In this document: piece after piece, positions 45,759 to 54,537 of the stretch | Numbering within the stretch: position 1 is the stretch's first letter | Layout of the letters: each line of letters begins with the position of its first letter | Assembly (NCBI RefSeq): GCF_014384985.1 | Contig: NZ_JACRSX010000008.1 | Coordinates: 61,595-125,594 of the forward strand | DNA length: 64,000 nucleotides | Source of the DNA: Jutongia huaianensis | GTDB taxonomy: Bacteria; Bacillota; Clostridia; Lachnospirales; Lachnospiraceae | Reading direction: 5' to 3' | Notes under the pieces: model-generated | What the model was told of the DNA's origin: nothing | The model's input: the letters and a program-made list of their open reading frames with translations, nothing else | The model's database searches: none | Position numbers and translations under genes: made by a program

Positions 45759-47147
45759 ATGGAAGTAGATGTTATGAAGAGAATTCCTGTCAGAGAGCAG
45801 GATCCAAAGGTACGTGCCACAAACTTCGATGAGGTTTGTCTGGGATATAATAAAGAAGAGGCAATGGCAGAGGCAACACGCTGCCTGCAGTGTAAAAATC
45901 CACGTTGTGTTCAGGGATGTCCTGTAAATATTGATATTCCTGGATTCATTAAGGAAGTGGGAGAGGATAATGTAGCCGGTGCTTATAAGGTGATCAGCAA
46001 ATATTCCGCACTTCCTGCTGTCTGTGGGCGTGTATGTCCACAGGAGAGCCAGTGTGAGTCCATGTGTGTTCGCGGTATCAAGGGAGATGCCGTTTCCATC
46101 GGTAAGCTGGAGCGTTATGTGGCTGATACTGCAAGAGAGCAGGGTATCAAGCCGGAGCCTGCTACAGAGAAGAAGGGCAAGAAGGTTGCTGTGATCGGTT
46201 CCGGTCCTGCAGGTCTGACCTGTGCCGGTGATCTGGCAAAGCTTGGCTATGATGTAACGATTTTTGAGGCACTCCACAAGGCCGGTGGTGTTCTTTCCTA
46301 CGGAATCCCTGAGTTCCGTCTGCCAAAGGATCGTGTCGTAGCGGCTGAGGTAGAGAATGTAAAGGCTCTGGGCGTAAAGATCGAGACAAATGTTGTTATC
46401 GGTAAGGCAACAACGATTGATGAGCTTCTGAATGACGAGGGCTTTGATGCGGTATTTGTTGGTTCCGGAGCAGGTCTTCCGAGATTTATGGGTATTCCGG
46501 GTGAGAATGCCAACGGAGTATTCTCTGCAAACGAGTATCTCACCAGAAGTAACCTGATGAAAGCATTTGATGATAAATATGATACACCGATCATCGCCGG
46601 CAAGAAGGTTGCTGTCGTTGGTGGTGGTAACGTAGCAATGGATGCAGCAAGAACAGCACTTCGTCTGGGCGCTGAAGTTCATATCGTATATCGTCGTAGC
46701 GAGGAAGAGCTTCCTGCCAGAGTGGAAGAGGTACATCATGCAAAAGAAGAGGGTATCGTATTTGATCTTCTCACAAATCCGACAGAGATTCTTGTAGACG
46801 AGAATGGAAGCGTAAAGGGAATGACATGTATCCGTATGGAGCTTGGTGAGCCGGACGAGTCAGGCAGAAGAAGACCTGTGGAGATCGCAGGCTCTGAGTT
46901 CACCCTTGACGTAGATACCGTTATTATGTCTTTGGGTACCAGTCCGAACCCACTGATCTCCTCTACCACAAAGGGTCTGGAGATCAACAAGAGAAAGTGT
47001 ATCATTGCGGAAGAAGAAAACGGACAGACCACGAAGGAAGGCGTATATGCCGGTGGTGATGCCGTAACAGGCGCCGCAACCGTAATCCTTGCAATGGGTG
47101 CCGGTAAGGCAGCAGCAAAGGGAATTGATGAGTTCCTGAGCAAATAA
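45759..47147 (+). CDS. nfnB: NfnB-like NADPH-dependent subunit (glutamate synthase small-chain family)
   Basis: About 462 residues. The N-terminal domain has two cysteine sets for [4Fe-4S] clusters (CLQCKNPRCVQGCPVNIDIP and CGRVCPQESQCESMC). Then come an FAD motif (VAVIGSGPAGLTCAGDLAKLGYDVTIFEA), an NADP motif (VAVVGGGNVAMDAARTALRLGAEVHIVYRR) and the family end GVYAGGDAVTGAATVILAMGAGKAAA. It follows nfnA by 56 bp. Without a glutamate synthase large chain nearby, NfnB is favoured over GltD. The start is uncertain: ATGs at 45747, 45759 and 45774; 45759 has GAGG 6 bp upstream. Confidence 0.88.
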   Translation: MEVDVMKRIPVREQDPKVRATNFDEVCLGYNKEEAMAEATRCLQCKNPRCVQGCPVNIDIPGFIKEVGEDNVAGAYKVISKYSALPAVCGRVCPQESQCESMCVRGIKGDAVSIGKLERYVADTAREQGIKPEPATEKKGKKVAVIGSGPAGLTCAGDLAKLGYDVTIFEALHKAGGVLSYGIPEFRLPKDRVVAAEVENVKALGVKIETNVVIGKATTIDELLNDEGFDAVFVGSGAGLPRFMGIPGENANGVFSANEYLTRSNLMKAFDDKYDTPIIAGKKVAVVGGGNVAMDAARTALRLGAEVHIVYRRSEEELPARVEEVHHAKEEGIVFDLLTNPTEILVDENGSVKGMTCIRMELGEPDESGRRRPVEIAGSEFTLDVDTVIMSLGTSPNPLISSTTKGLEINKRKCIIAEEENGQTTKEGVYAGGDAVTGAATVILAMGAGKAAAKGIDEFLSK

Positions 47148-47164
47148 GTGAGGAAACAGACGTG

Positions 47165-47539
47165 ATGCGGGGACAGGAGCAAAGTATTGAACAGCGGCTG
47201 GAGGAGAGAGTATATCTTTCCATGCTCTATGATTTTTATGGTGCATTATTAAAAGAAAATAACAGGCGTATTTTTGAGGCATATATTCAGGAGGACTATT
47301 CTATCTCGGAGATTGCTGAGGAGATGGAGATTTCCAGACAGGCGGTGCATGATGCGGTCAAAAGGATCACGAAGCAGCTTAAAGGCTACGAGGAGAAACT
47401 GGGGCTTCTGGAGCGTTTTGAGCGACAGAGAGATGAAATGAAACGTCTGCATGAATGTCTGCAGGAGATGAATATTTCGGAGGAGGATCCGAAGGGAAAG
47501 GAAATCTTTCAGATATTATCGGAGATCATTGAGAGCTGA
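47165..47539 (+). CDS. YlxM-family helix-turn-helix protein
   Basis: About 124 residues. The sequence ERVYLSMLYDFYGALLKENNRRIFEAYIQEDYSISEIAEEMEISRQAVHDAVKRI is the YlxM/p13 family mark, a sigma-like HTH protein linked to the signal recognition particle and normally encoded just before ffh. Here no ffh follows; a terminator does. A GTG at 47162 immediately before the ATG is an alternative start. It begins 17 bp after nfnB, so it may be read as part of that unit. Confidence 0.88.
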   Translation: MRGQEQSIEQRLEERVYLSMLYDFYGALLKENNRRIFEAYIQEDYSISEIAEEMEISRQAVHDAVKRITKQLKGYEEKLGLLERFERQRDEMKRLHECLQEMNISEEDPKGKEIFQILSEIIES

Positions 47540-47592
47540 GAGAGAAGAAGACAGCGTTGAAATATATTTGCAATATAAAAGAAATATGATAA

Positions 47593-47632
47593 AACAGCAC
47601 TGGTTAGTTTTTTCTGACCGGTGCTGTTTTTT
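47593..47632 (+). terminator. Intrinsic terminator after the YlxM gene
   Basis: AACAGCACTGGT (47593-47604) pairs with ACCGGTGCTGTT (47617-47628), 12 bp with one G-U pair, followed by TTTTTT. It separates the Nfn/YlxM unit from the ABC transport unit. Confidence 0.9.
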
Positions 47633-47737
47633 ATGATGATTTTTTCTTAATAATATGGTATGATAAAAATAGTTACATGAGCGGCAAAATATTTTATTTT
47701 TGAAGTTGTCAATAGGGGACGGCAGAAGGGAGTGCTT

Positions 47738-48637
47738 ATGAAAAAAACTATTTTGGGATTTACGGTTATTTTATTGATGTGTATCAGTGGCATGGGGATC
47801 AGTCCGGTCAGGGCATATACGGTGACGGTACAGAAGGACGGAATATATGGGGAGAAGATCCCGGACACGGTCATTGATAATGCACCGGCATTGTTTCAAA
47901 AAAGTGTGAAGAAAGCGTTGAAATATGACCAGAAGTATAAGGACGCGGATGCGGTGACCAGAGCAAACAAAATAGAATATCCATACGACAAATTTCTGGA
48001 TATTGCCAAAAAGATCAAGGATTCTGATGAAATTGTGCTCCGGAATCCATTTTATATCTATACGGTATGGGATCAGGCGGATAGAGGAGGCGGACCTGCC
48101 GAATATTATTTCCTGGCACAGCAGAATGGGGAAAAGCTTTGTTATTTCAGTCTTGAAATTGACGAGACCGATCATAAAATCCGTTTTGAATATGATAAAC
48201 TCATGGATCAGTATTTTAAATATGATGAAAAGACCATGAAGGATGCGATATTTTACGAGATTGATTTCATAACCTATGCCGAGACACCGGACAAGGTCTA
48301 TGAGGTGAGAGATCAAAAGGACCGCGGAAATATGATGGCAGGAAGCGATGGATCGAATCTGGAAAAGACCGTGAAGAAATTTAAACAAAAGGATTATCGT
48401 GAAAAAAAGGATGAGATATTGTCTTATCTTGCAAAGGCTAAGAAGGATGGAGTATCCCGTAAAACAGAGAAAAATTTGAAACTCGAATTGAAGGATGATT
48501 ATGTAGAATCCGAGGATGACAGCAAAGATGCCGGTATCACCAAGATGATCTATCCGGTGATCGCTGCAGTCTGTATCCTTGTGATTGCGGTTGTGATCTT
48601 CCTTGTACGGAAACGAAAGAAAAACAGTCTCAGCTAA
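47738..48637 (+). CDS. Exported protein with C-terminal membrane anchor, partner of an ABC system
   Basis: 299 residues. A signal peptide (about 1-25, ending near PVRA) is followed by about 240 residues outside the membrane, and a C-terminal helix (about 270-292) with basic cytoplasmic residues (VRKRKKNS). The outer domain is rich in K, D and Y; no known motif was recognised. It is the first gene of a four-gene run with two permeases and an ATPase, so it may be an accessory subunit or sensor of that transporter. The start is the ATG at 47738 after GAAGGG. Function unknown. Confidence 0.72.
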   Translation: MKKTILGFTVILLMCISGMGISPVRAYTVTVQKDGIYGEKIPDTVIDNAPALFQKSVKKALKYDQKYKDADAVTRANKIEYPYDKFLDIAKKIKDSDEIVLRNPFYIYTVWDQADRGGGPAEYYFLAQQNGEKLCYFSLEIDETDHKIRFEYDKLMDQYFKYDEKTMKDAIFYEIDFITYAETPDKVYEVRDQKDRGNMMAGSDGSNLEKTVKKFKQKDYREKKDEILSYLAKAKKDGVSRKTEKNLKLELKDDYVESEDDSKDAGITKMIYPVIAAVCILVIAVVIFLVRKRKKNSLS

Positions 48638-48702
48638 TTTGCAGGCTTTGATGCAGCTTCATAAAGAATGCGGGGAAGGTAAATCAGATGGGAGGTCTGC
48701 TT

Positions 48703-49941
48703 ATGAAATACATATTTAAAAATATTAAGTCCTTTGCAAGGGATTATACAAAAATATTTGTTTTGATGATCGTTACGATCATGGCATCGACGCTGATCAT
48801 TCATCTGTCCTATGGAATGTTCCGGGAATATAAAGAGCGGAAGGAGCTGAGCCGGAGTGCAACCAATGAGATCGTGTTTCGTCTGAAAAGCTCCTATATT
48901 TCCGGTGCGGAGGCAAATGCAGATGCAGGTGGTTCTTTGACTGTGGTGGGAGATCTGAATAATCAAAAGTATGAAAAATATGATGATGTTCAAGATCTGA
49001 CGGCTGCGGATATAAAGAAGTTTGCCAAAGAAGTGGATCCGGAGGTGGCAGGAAAGCTTCTGAATATCCATACCGGAATTTTAGAGGGAGAATACCGGTT
49101 TGACACGGATTTTCTGATCGATCATGGGAAGATCGTCAACAGCGGTGATTATGGCCCGGATTCCCTTTATAATTATCAGATCGGAACGACCACAGGGAAT
49201 ATTTTTCAGTACGGCAGATATTTCTCAGACCGGGAGTATGCGGAGGGAGACAAGGTGTGCATCATGTATGGTTCTCAAAAGAAACCGGAAGGAGATTATC
49301 TCAAAAAAAATATGACAGAGTCAGGAACTGTAATGATCGGTGGGGATGAATACGAGATCATTGGTCTGCAGAATGGAATCGGGACAGGATTTCTGCCGAT
49401 TACGGCGGTAGGAGAAGATACGGTTCTTCTGGATGAGATGGATATGCGGTTCAAGGACAATATTTCCCTGCGGGAGATCAATCTGCTGATCCGGGCGGCA
49501 GAGAAATGCTTTGGGGACAGGGCAGAATGCAATTATGACCTGCAGGAAACAGAAAATAATACTTATCTGTATAATACAGTCCTTTTGCTGGTGCTGGTGG
49601 TTTCTATGGTGGCAGCCTTTAACTTCTGTGCACTATATCATTACATTGTGACGACCAGACAGCGCACACTGAAGATTTTCCGGATATGTGGTCTGAGTCA
49701 TAGTAAGAGTATCCTGCTGTATCTGGGAGAATGTTCGGTACTGTCAGCAGGAACGTATCTGGTGACGTTGCTTTTGTTTCGTTATCTGCTGATGCCGTTT
49801 CTGGCAGGCAGATGGAATGTATTTGATTTTCATTTTCCGGTTGGGGTATATGGAACATTATTTCTGATCTTTTTTGTGTCCTCCTTTGTGCTTCAGTTCG
49901 TGATGATCCGCCGGACATTAAAAAAGAAAATGATCCGTTAG
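48703..49941 (+). CDS. FtsX/MacB-type ABC transporter permease
   Basis: 412 residues with the MacB/FtsX layout: one N-terminal helix (about 16-36), a large outer domain of about 250 residues, and three C-terminal helices (about 290-312, 330-360, 380-405). The ATG at 48703 follows GGGAGG by 7 bp; the upstream ATG at 48688 overlaps that site. It is paired with a second, similar permease 15 bp downstream and an ATPase. The substrate is unknown; such systems often export or detect peptides, toxins or lipids. Confidence 0.82.
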   Translation: MKYIFKNIKSFARDYTKIFVLMIVTIMASTLIIHLSYGMFREYKERKELSRSATNEIVFRLKSSYISGAEANADAGGSLTVVGDLNNQKYEKYDDVQDLTAADIKKFAKEVDPEVAGKLLNIHTGILEGEYRFDTDFLIDHGKIVNSGDYGPDSLYNYQIGTTTGNIFQYGRYFSDREYAEGDKVCIMYGSQKKPEGDYLKKNMTESGTVMIGGDEYEIIGLQNGIGTGFLPITAVGEDTVLLDEMDMRFKDNISLREINLLIRAAEKCFGDRAECNYDLQETENNTYLYNTVLLLVLVVSMVAAFNFCALYHYIVTTRQRTLKIFRICGLSHSKSILLYLGECSVLSAGTYLVTLLLFRYLLMPFLAGRWNVFDFHFPVGVYGTLFLIFFVSSFVLQFVMIRRTLKKKMIR

Positions 49942-49956
49942 AAGGGGGGAGAACGT

Positions 49957-51324
49957 ATGACATGGAAGTATGCGGTACGTGAGTGCAGAATGCACATTGT
50001 AATGTCGGTTCTGTGCCTGATACAGGCGGTGTTTTTATTTGCCATTGTGACAGGACTTTTGTCTATCTTTATGGTGCGTTATGAGAAATATCAGCCGGTG
50101 CAGAAGCTTGTAGAGCAGAAAGGATTTCTCTGCAATATAGTGAACAGTCATTATATAGAGGGAGAACACGAAGGAAAAATGGTGGAAACCTCTCAGGCAT
50201 ATGAGGCAATGTTGAAGGATGCGGAGGTTTGCGGACAGTATGATGTGAATGCTTTTGTCGAAGAGACACAGGAAGTTGCTGATGCAAGGAAAGAGGGTTC
50301 TTTCCATAGAAATGTCTGGGCATATGATGACGGCTGGATCAGTGGGTATACTCCGAAGCTGCAGTCGGGAAGCTGGCTTAAGACAGGGAATAAGGAAGGA
50401 AAGTATCTGGAGGCAGTGGTGCTGCAGAACCGGGAAAGGTATAAAACCGGGGATGTGGTATATGTGGATACCAACTCGGAAACGGAGCTTCAGACAAAGA
50501 TTCCGGTAAAGATTATCGGGGTGATCGACCGGAATGCGGATATTATTTTCCAGTCCAATGGGGAGGACTCAGTAGATTATCATATTCTTTTCAGTAATAT
50601 GATTAGGCAGTCAGAGGATGTGGAAAAGCTGGATGATATTACAGGGGACAGTATCTTCCCGCCAACGACATTTTTTGTTTCTAAAAAGAATCTGGACCGG
50701 GTGCAGGAGCAGTATGTGGATCAGGAAGCAGAAAAAAATTTATCGGAAAACAATAATAAAGTGCCAAATACAGATAAAAAAATCTTTTTTACAAGCTTGT
50801 CAGGTTTGGCACTGATCACCATGGATAAAAAATGCTCAGATAAGCTGTACGCATACAATAAGAACCGGGTGGCTCAGATCTCTGACTTTGAGTTTCTGCA
50901 TGATCTTGATTACATCAAAAAGAATACCTGGCAGAATATTATGGCAGATATTTCCGATCTGATCCCCGCCGGTGTGGGAATGATCCTTTTTACGGTTATT
51001 TCCTTTGTGACACTTTCCACACTGATGTATCAGAAAAACATGAAGAAATATTCGATTTATTATGTGCAGGGACTGACCTGGAAGCGGATCTTCCGGATCC
51101 ATATCCTGTATATATCGCTGATCATTCTGACAGCACTGGTGCTTGGCATTCTGCTGATCCTTGCGGCAGGGCACTTCGGCATTTGGAGCGGACTGGCAGT
51201 GCAGCTTGGCGGCGTGCAGATTGCAGGCTGTCTGATCATTACGGTTCTGCTTCTGGTATCTTCTGCGTTAATGTGTCTTTCCTTGGTAAAGGGAAGATCG
51301 GCAAAGGAGATTTTGCAGGAGTAG
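49957..51324 (+). CDS. FtsX/MacB-type ABC transporter permease, second subunit
   Basis: 455 residues with a first helix at about 10-36, a large outer domain, and three C-terminal helices (about 330-350, 367-396, 406-435). It has the same four-helix layout as the upstream permease, but the sequence is not a close copy, so the two would form a hetero-dimer. An AGAAGGGGGGAG site precedes the ATG. Confidence 0.82.
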   Translation: MTWKYAVRECRMHIVMSVLCLIQAVFLFAIVTGLLSIFMVRYEKYQPVQKLVEQKGFLCNIVNSHYIEGEHEGKMVETSQAYEAMLKDAEVCGQYDVNAFVEETQEVADARKEGSFHRNVWAYDDGWISGYTPKLQSGSWLKTGNKEGKYLEAVVLQNRERYKTGDVVYVDTNSETELQTKIPVKIIGVIDRNADIIFQSNGEDSVDYHILFSNMIRQSEDVEKLDDITGDSIFPPTTFFVSKKNLDRVQEQYVDQEAEKNLSENNNKVPNTDKKIFFTSLSGLALITMDKKCSDKLYAYNKNRVAQISDFEFLHDLDYIKKNTWQNIMADISDLIPAGVGMILFTVISFVTLSTLMYQKNMKKYSIYYVQGLTWKRIFRIHILYISLIILTALVLGILLILAAGHFGIWSGLAVQLGGVQIAGCLIITVLLLVSSALMCLSLVKGRSAKEILQE

Positions 51325-51385
51325 TGGGAAGGTTTCATATGACGGTTTTGAACCATGAGCTTCAAAGCTTGAAAGGGGGAGAAAT

Positions 51386-52063
51386 ATGATCTGTTTGAAA
51401 AATATCGTAAAAACATACAATAAGGGAAAAAGCAATGCCTATGAGGCACTTCATGGGATCTCCATGGAGATCAAGGACGGGGAGATGACAGCGGTGATCG
51501 GAACCTCCGGAGCCGGAAAGTCTACGCTGCTTCATATTCTTGCCTGCATTGACGGATATGATTCCGGAGAATATACCATTGACGGAGAAGAGGTTGGCAG
51601 GATCTCCGAAAAGCAGATGGCGCAGGTGCGCAATGAAAAGATCGGTATGGTAATGCAGGACTTTGCACTGGTGGATGGGTTTACGGCACTGGATAATGTA
51701 TTGATCCCGTTAGATTTCGCGGGAGGAAAGCAGCGGCTCCGCAAGAAAGAGCGCAGGGAAAAAGCGTTAAAGATGCTTGATATGGTGGGAATGAAGGAAT
51801 TTGCCGGAAAACCGGTCAATAACCTGTCGGGTGGACAGAAGCAGCGTGTGGCGATCGCCCGTGCCATTGCAAATGATCCGTCTATCATACTGGCAGATGA
51901 GCCGACGGGAGCACTGGATTCTGCCACGACGGAGGAAATCATGAAGGTATTCCGTGATCTTAATGAGCAGGGAAGAACGATCGTTATCGTGACGCATGAT
52001 CCTGCTGTGGCAGAGCAGTGCGGCAGAGTGATCCGGATCGAGGATGGACGGATCGTGGAGTAA
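51386..52063 (+). CDS. ABC transporter ATP-binding protein (MacB/LolD type)
   Basis: 225 residues. Walker A is GTSGAGKSTLLHILA (about 36-50), then the Q-loop near GMVMQDFALVDGFTALDN, the signature LSGGQKQRVAIARAIAND, Walker B IILADEPTGALDSA and the H-loop IVTHDPAVAEQ. It matches the ATPases that pair with FtsX-like permeases. An AAAGGGGGAG site precedes the ATG. No two-component genes lie beside this unit, unlike the Bce systems. Confidence 0.95.
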   Translation: MICLKNIVKTYNKGKSNAYEALHGISMEIKDGEMTAVIGTSGAGKSTLLHILACIDGYDSGEYTIDGEEVGRISEKQMAQVRNEKIGMVMQDFALVDGFTALDNVLIPLDFAGGKQRLRKKERREKALKMLDMVGMKEFAGKPVNNLSGGQKQRVAIARAIANDPSIILADEPTGALDSATTEEIMKVFRDLNEQGRTIVIVTHDPAVAEQCGRVIRIEDGRIVE

Positions 52064-52088
52064 AAAGGGCAAAACCAGCGTTTAGCCC
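52062..52088 (-). terminator. Intrinsic terminator for the MATE gene (minus strand)
   Basis: GGGC-A-AAAC (52067-52075) pairs with GTTT-A-GCCC (52080-52088), 8 bp with one mismatch and a CAGC loop. Read on the minus strand it is followed by TTTTTA, as expected for a terminator of the minus-strand MATE gene ending at 52125. It overlaps the stop of the ABC ATPase gene, so it may act in both directions. Confidence 0.65.
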
Positions 52089-52124
52089 TCCAAGAATTGC
52101 TTCGCAAAACCAGTATAGAGGATA

Positions 52125-53486
52125 TCAGCTCTGGATTTCAGCAAGTGCCTTTTTAAACTGAACGGCAAACAAAACAGAAGTAAAGGTTACGGCGATCACA
52201 TCTGCGATCGGTTCAGCCATGTATACGCCTGTGGTGGGATCTGATACGATGTGCGGCACAATATAGATCAGCGGGATCAGCAATACGAATTTACGGACAA
52301 CCGCAACAACAATGGAATTGACCGCTTTGCCGAGAGATGTAAATGTCATCTGGCACGCAACCTGGATACCGAACAGGCAGAGACCTCCCAGATAGATTCG
52401 AAGCATTGATGCACTAAATGTGATCAGATCTGCATCGGAGGTAAAAATGATTACGAAGGCTTTTGGAATAAGTTCCACTGCCGTCCAGAGTAACGTGGAA
52501 TATACGAAACATGTAATAACAAGCAGACGGAATGTTTTCTTCACTCTGTCTGCATTTTTGGCTCCGTAATTATAGCTGGAAATAGGTTGTGCACCCTGGG
52601 CAATTCCCTGGAGTGGGAGCATGGCAAACTGCATCACGCTGGTTAAAATGGTCATTGCTCCCACTGCAATATCGCCACCGTAGCGAAGCAGGGAGGAATT
52701 AAAACAGACAGATACAATACTTTCACTTGCCTGCATAATGAAAGCAGCAAGTCCCAGTGCCACGCAGGGAAGGATAACCTTTGATTCCAGACGCATGTAT
52801 TTTGTCCGGAGGTGAAGCTGTGTTTTTGAACCGCAGAGGAACAGGACGACCCAGATCATGGAAATGCCCTGTGACAGGATTGTTGCCAGTGCGGCACCCT
52901 TTACGCCCATATGAAAGCCAAAGATGAATACAGGATCCAAAGTGATATTGCAGACGGCACCGATCACCACGGAAACCATAGAAACAGTCGTGAAGCCCTG
53001 TGCTGTAATAAAGGAGTTCATACCAAGGGTCAGTTGTACAAACAGTGTACCGAAAGCGTAGATCTGCATATAATCTGTGGCATAACCGATGGTATTTTCA
53101 CTGGCACCGAAAGCCAGCAGTAAATCTTTGCTCCAGATCAGCAAAACGGCAGTCAGGATCAGAGAAATAATAATCTGCAGAGAAAAGCAGTTGCCCAGTA
53201 TTTTTTCGGCAGATTCCTCCTCCTGCTTTCCCATATAGATCGAAGCTCTTGGGGCACCACCGGAGCTGACCAGTGCCGCAAAAGCGGAAATGATCATAAT
53301 GATCGGCATACAGACACCGACCCCGGTAAGAGCAAGACTTCCTTCACCGGGGATGTGTCCGATATAAATGCGGTCCACGATATTGTAAAGCATATTGATA
53401 AGCTGAGCGATGACGGTGGGAATGGACAGCTTAAGAAGAAGCTTTCCAATCGGTGCGGTACCTAAGAAATTTTTGTTATCCTGCAT
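52125..53486 (-). CDS. MATE family efflux transporter
   Basis: 453 residues with about twelve membrane helices in two halves. It is a sodium- or proton-driven exporter of the MatE family: GKLLLKLSIPTVIAQLINMLYNIVDRIYIGHI at the N terminus, LTGVGVCMPIIMIISAF, and a repeat of the pattern in the second half (QPISSYNYGAKNADRVKKTF). Substrates cannot be predicted; drugs or metabolites are usual. It stands alone on the minus strand with its own promoter and terminator. AAAGGAGATC precedes the ATG. Confidence 0.93.
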   Translation of the reverse strand: MQDNKNFLGTAPIGKLLLKLSIPTVIAQLINMLYNIVDRIYIGHIPGEGSLALTGVGVCMPIIMIISAFAALVSSGGAPRASIYMGKQEEESAEKILGNCFSLQIIISLILTAVLLIWSKDLLLAFGASENTIGYATDYMQIYAFGTLFVQLTLGMNSFITAQGFTTVSMVSVVIGAVCNITLDPVFIFGFHMGVKGAALATILSQGISMIWVVLFLCGSKTQLHLRTKYMRLESKVILPCVALGLAAFIMQASESIVSVCFNSSLLRYGGDIAVGAMTILTSVMQFAMLPLQGIAQGAQPISSYNYGAKNADRVKKTFRLLVITCFVYSTLLWTAVELIPKAFVIIFTSDADLITFSASMLRIYLGGLCLFGIQVACQMTFTSLGKAVNSIVVAVVRKFVLLIPLIYIVPHIVSDPTTGVYMAEPIADVIAVTFTSVLFAVQFKKALAEIQS

Positions 53487-53546
53487 GATCCATGATCTCC
53501 TTTTGCGTTTGTATACGACTCATTTCGAATTGTTCCAGAATAACAA

Positions 53547-53575
53547 ATAATACAATATGAGCCGGGGAAAGTCAA
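53547..53575 (-). promoter_or_regulatory. Promoter of the MATE gene
   Basis: On the minus strand: TTGACT (53575-53570), 17-bp spacer, TATTAT (53552-53547). It lies about 60 bp before the MATE start and just past the end of the TlpA-like gene. Confidence 0.6.
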
Positions 53576-53591
53576 GGGGAGAAGGTCTGAG

Positions 53592-54497
53592 TTATTTGTT
53601 TGTGCTGTCTGCATCTATTACGGACTGGATCTGTTTCATCAGAGTATCGTAGTTGTCCTTATTATCAATGCCACCGAGCATTGGATCGCCTACAATATTG
53701 CCATTTCTGTCAACGAGTATCGTTGTTGGAAATGCCATGATCTCTGAGGCATATTTTCCGGCGGCGGAGGAGGAGTCAATGGAAAGGTTGCGGTATCTGG
53801 CACCCTGGCTTTTGAGAATAGAGGCAGCGTCTTTCATGGCAGTCTTGTTTTCGTCGAAGGTTTCTGTGTTGATGCCGATCACTTCGCCACCCTTTGATTT
53901 GATCGCATCGTTTAATTCGTTAAGCTTAGACAGCTCAGCGACACAGGGCTTGCAGCCGGTAAACCAGAAATTGACGACAGTCACAGCATTACCGGAAAAT
54001 AGGCTTTCATCAACCGGATTACCGTCGAAATCCTTACCGGAAAAATTCCTGAATGGAGAGGAGTCTTTGGAACTGTCTTTCTGGCTGCTATTGTCGGATG
54101 ATGTATTTTTATTCTCGATTTCTGCTATCTGTTTTTCGATTTTTCGTATCTCTTTGATATCATTTGTGAGTGTTTTTAACTCATCCTTGGTAAAGGAATC
54201 CTTGTTTGCTTTTACGGTATCTGCAAGATAATCAGCATAATCACCGCTTGGATCAGCATCCCCTTTATTCATCATACCAAACGCCTTGTTCCATGCATCT
54301 GCGTGATCTGCAAAAAACTGGTTTTCCTGCTGATATAAATCATCCAGCCGGGAATTGGATTTATCTGATGTTTTGGTGCCGGCTTCGGTCTGTGTGTCCA
54401 CAGAACCGGAGGTGGAAGATTGTTTTGTGCTGCATGCGGTAAGTGATAATACTATGCAGAGTGTAAAAATAGAAATAAAGGTTACTTTTGTTTTCAT
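53592..54497 (-). CDS. TlpA-like thioredoxin-fold lipoprotein
   Basis: 301 residues. A lipoprotein signal (lipobox LTAC, Cys22) anchors it outside the membrane. About 25-150 is a low-complexity and helical linker rich in S, D and K. About 150-300 is a TlpA/ResA-type thioredoxin domain with active site C182-K-P-C185 in NFWFTGCKPCVAELSKLN, a cis-Pro loop near FPTTILVDRNGN, and GEVIGINTE. It should reduce disulfides outside the cell. It lies 40 bp after the polyferredoxin-type gene in the same operon, which could supply electrons. AAAGGAG precedes the ATG. Confidence 0.9.
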   Translation of the reverse strand: MKTKVTFISIFTLCIVLSLTACSTKQSSTSGSVDTQTEAGTKTSDKSNSRLDDLYQQENQFFADHADAWNKAFGMMNKGDADPSGDYADYLADTVKANKDSFTKDELKTLTNDIKEIRKIEKQIAEIENKNTSSDNSSQKDSSKDSSPFRNFSGKDFDGNPVDESLFSGNAVTVVNFWFTGCKPCVAELSKLNELNDAIKSKGGEVIGINTETFDENKTAMKDAASILKSQGARYRNLSIDSSSAAGKYASEIMAFPTTILVDRNGNIVGDPMLGGIDNKDNYDTLMKQIQSVIDADSTNK

Positions 54498-54537
54498 GAG
54501 TTATGACTCCTTTCAATTATTGTAATACGTGAATTAG

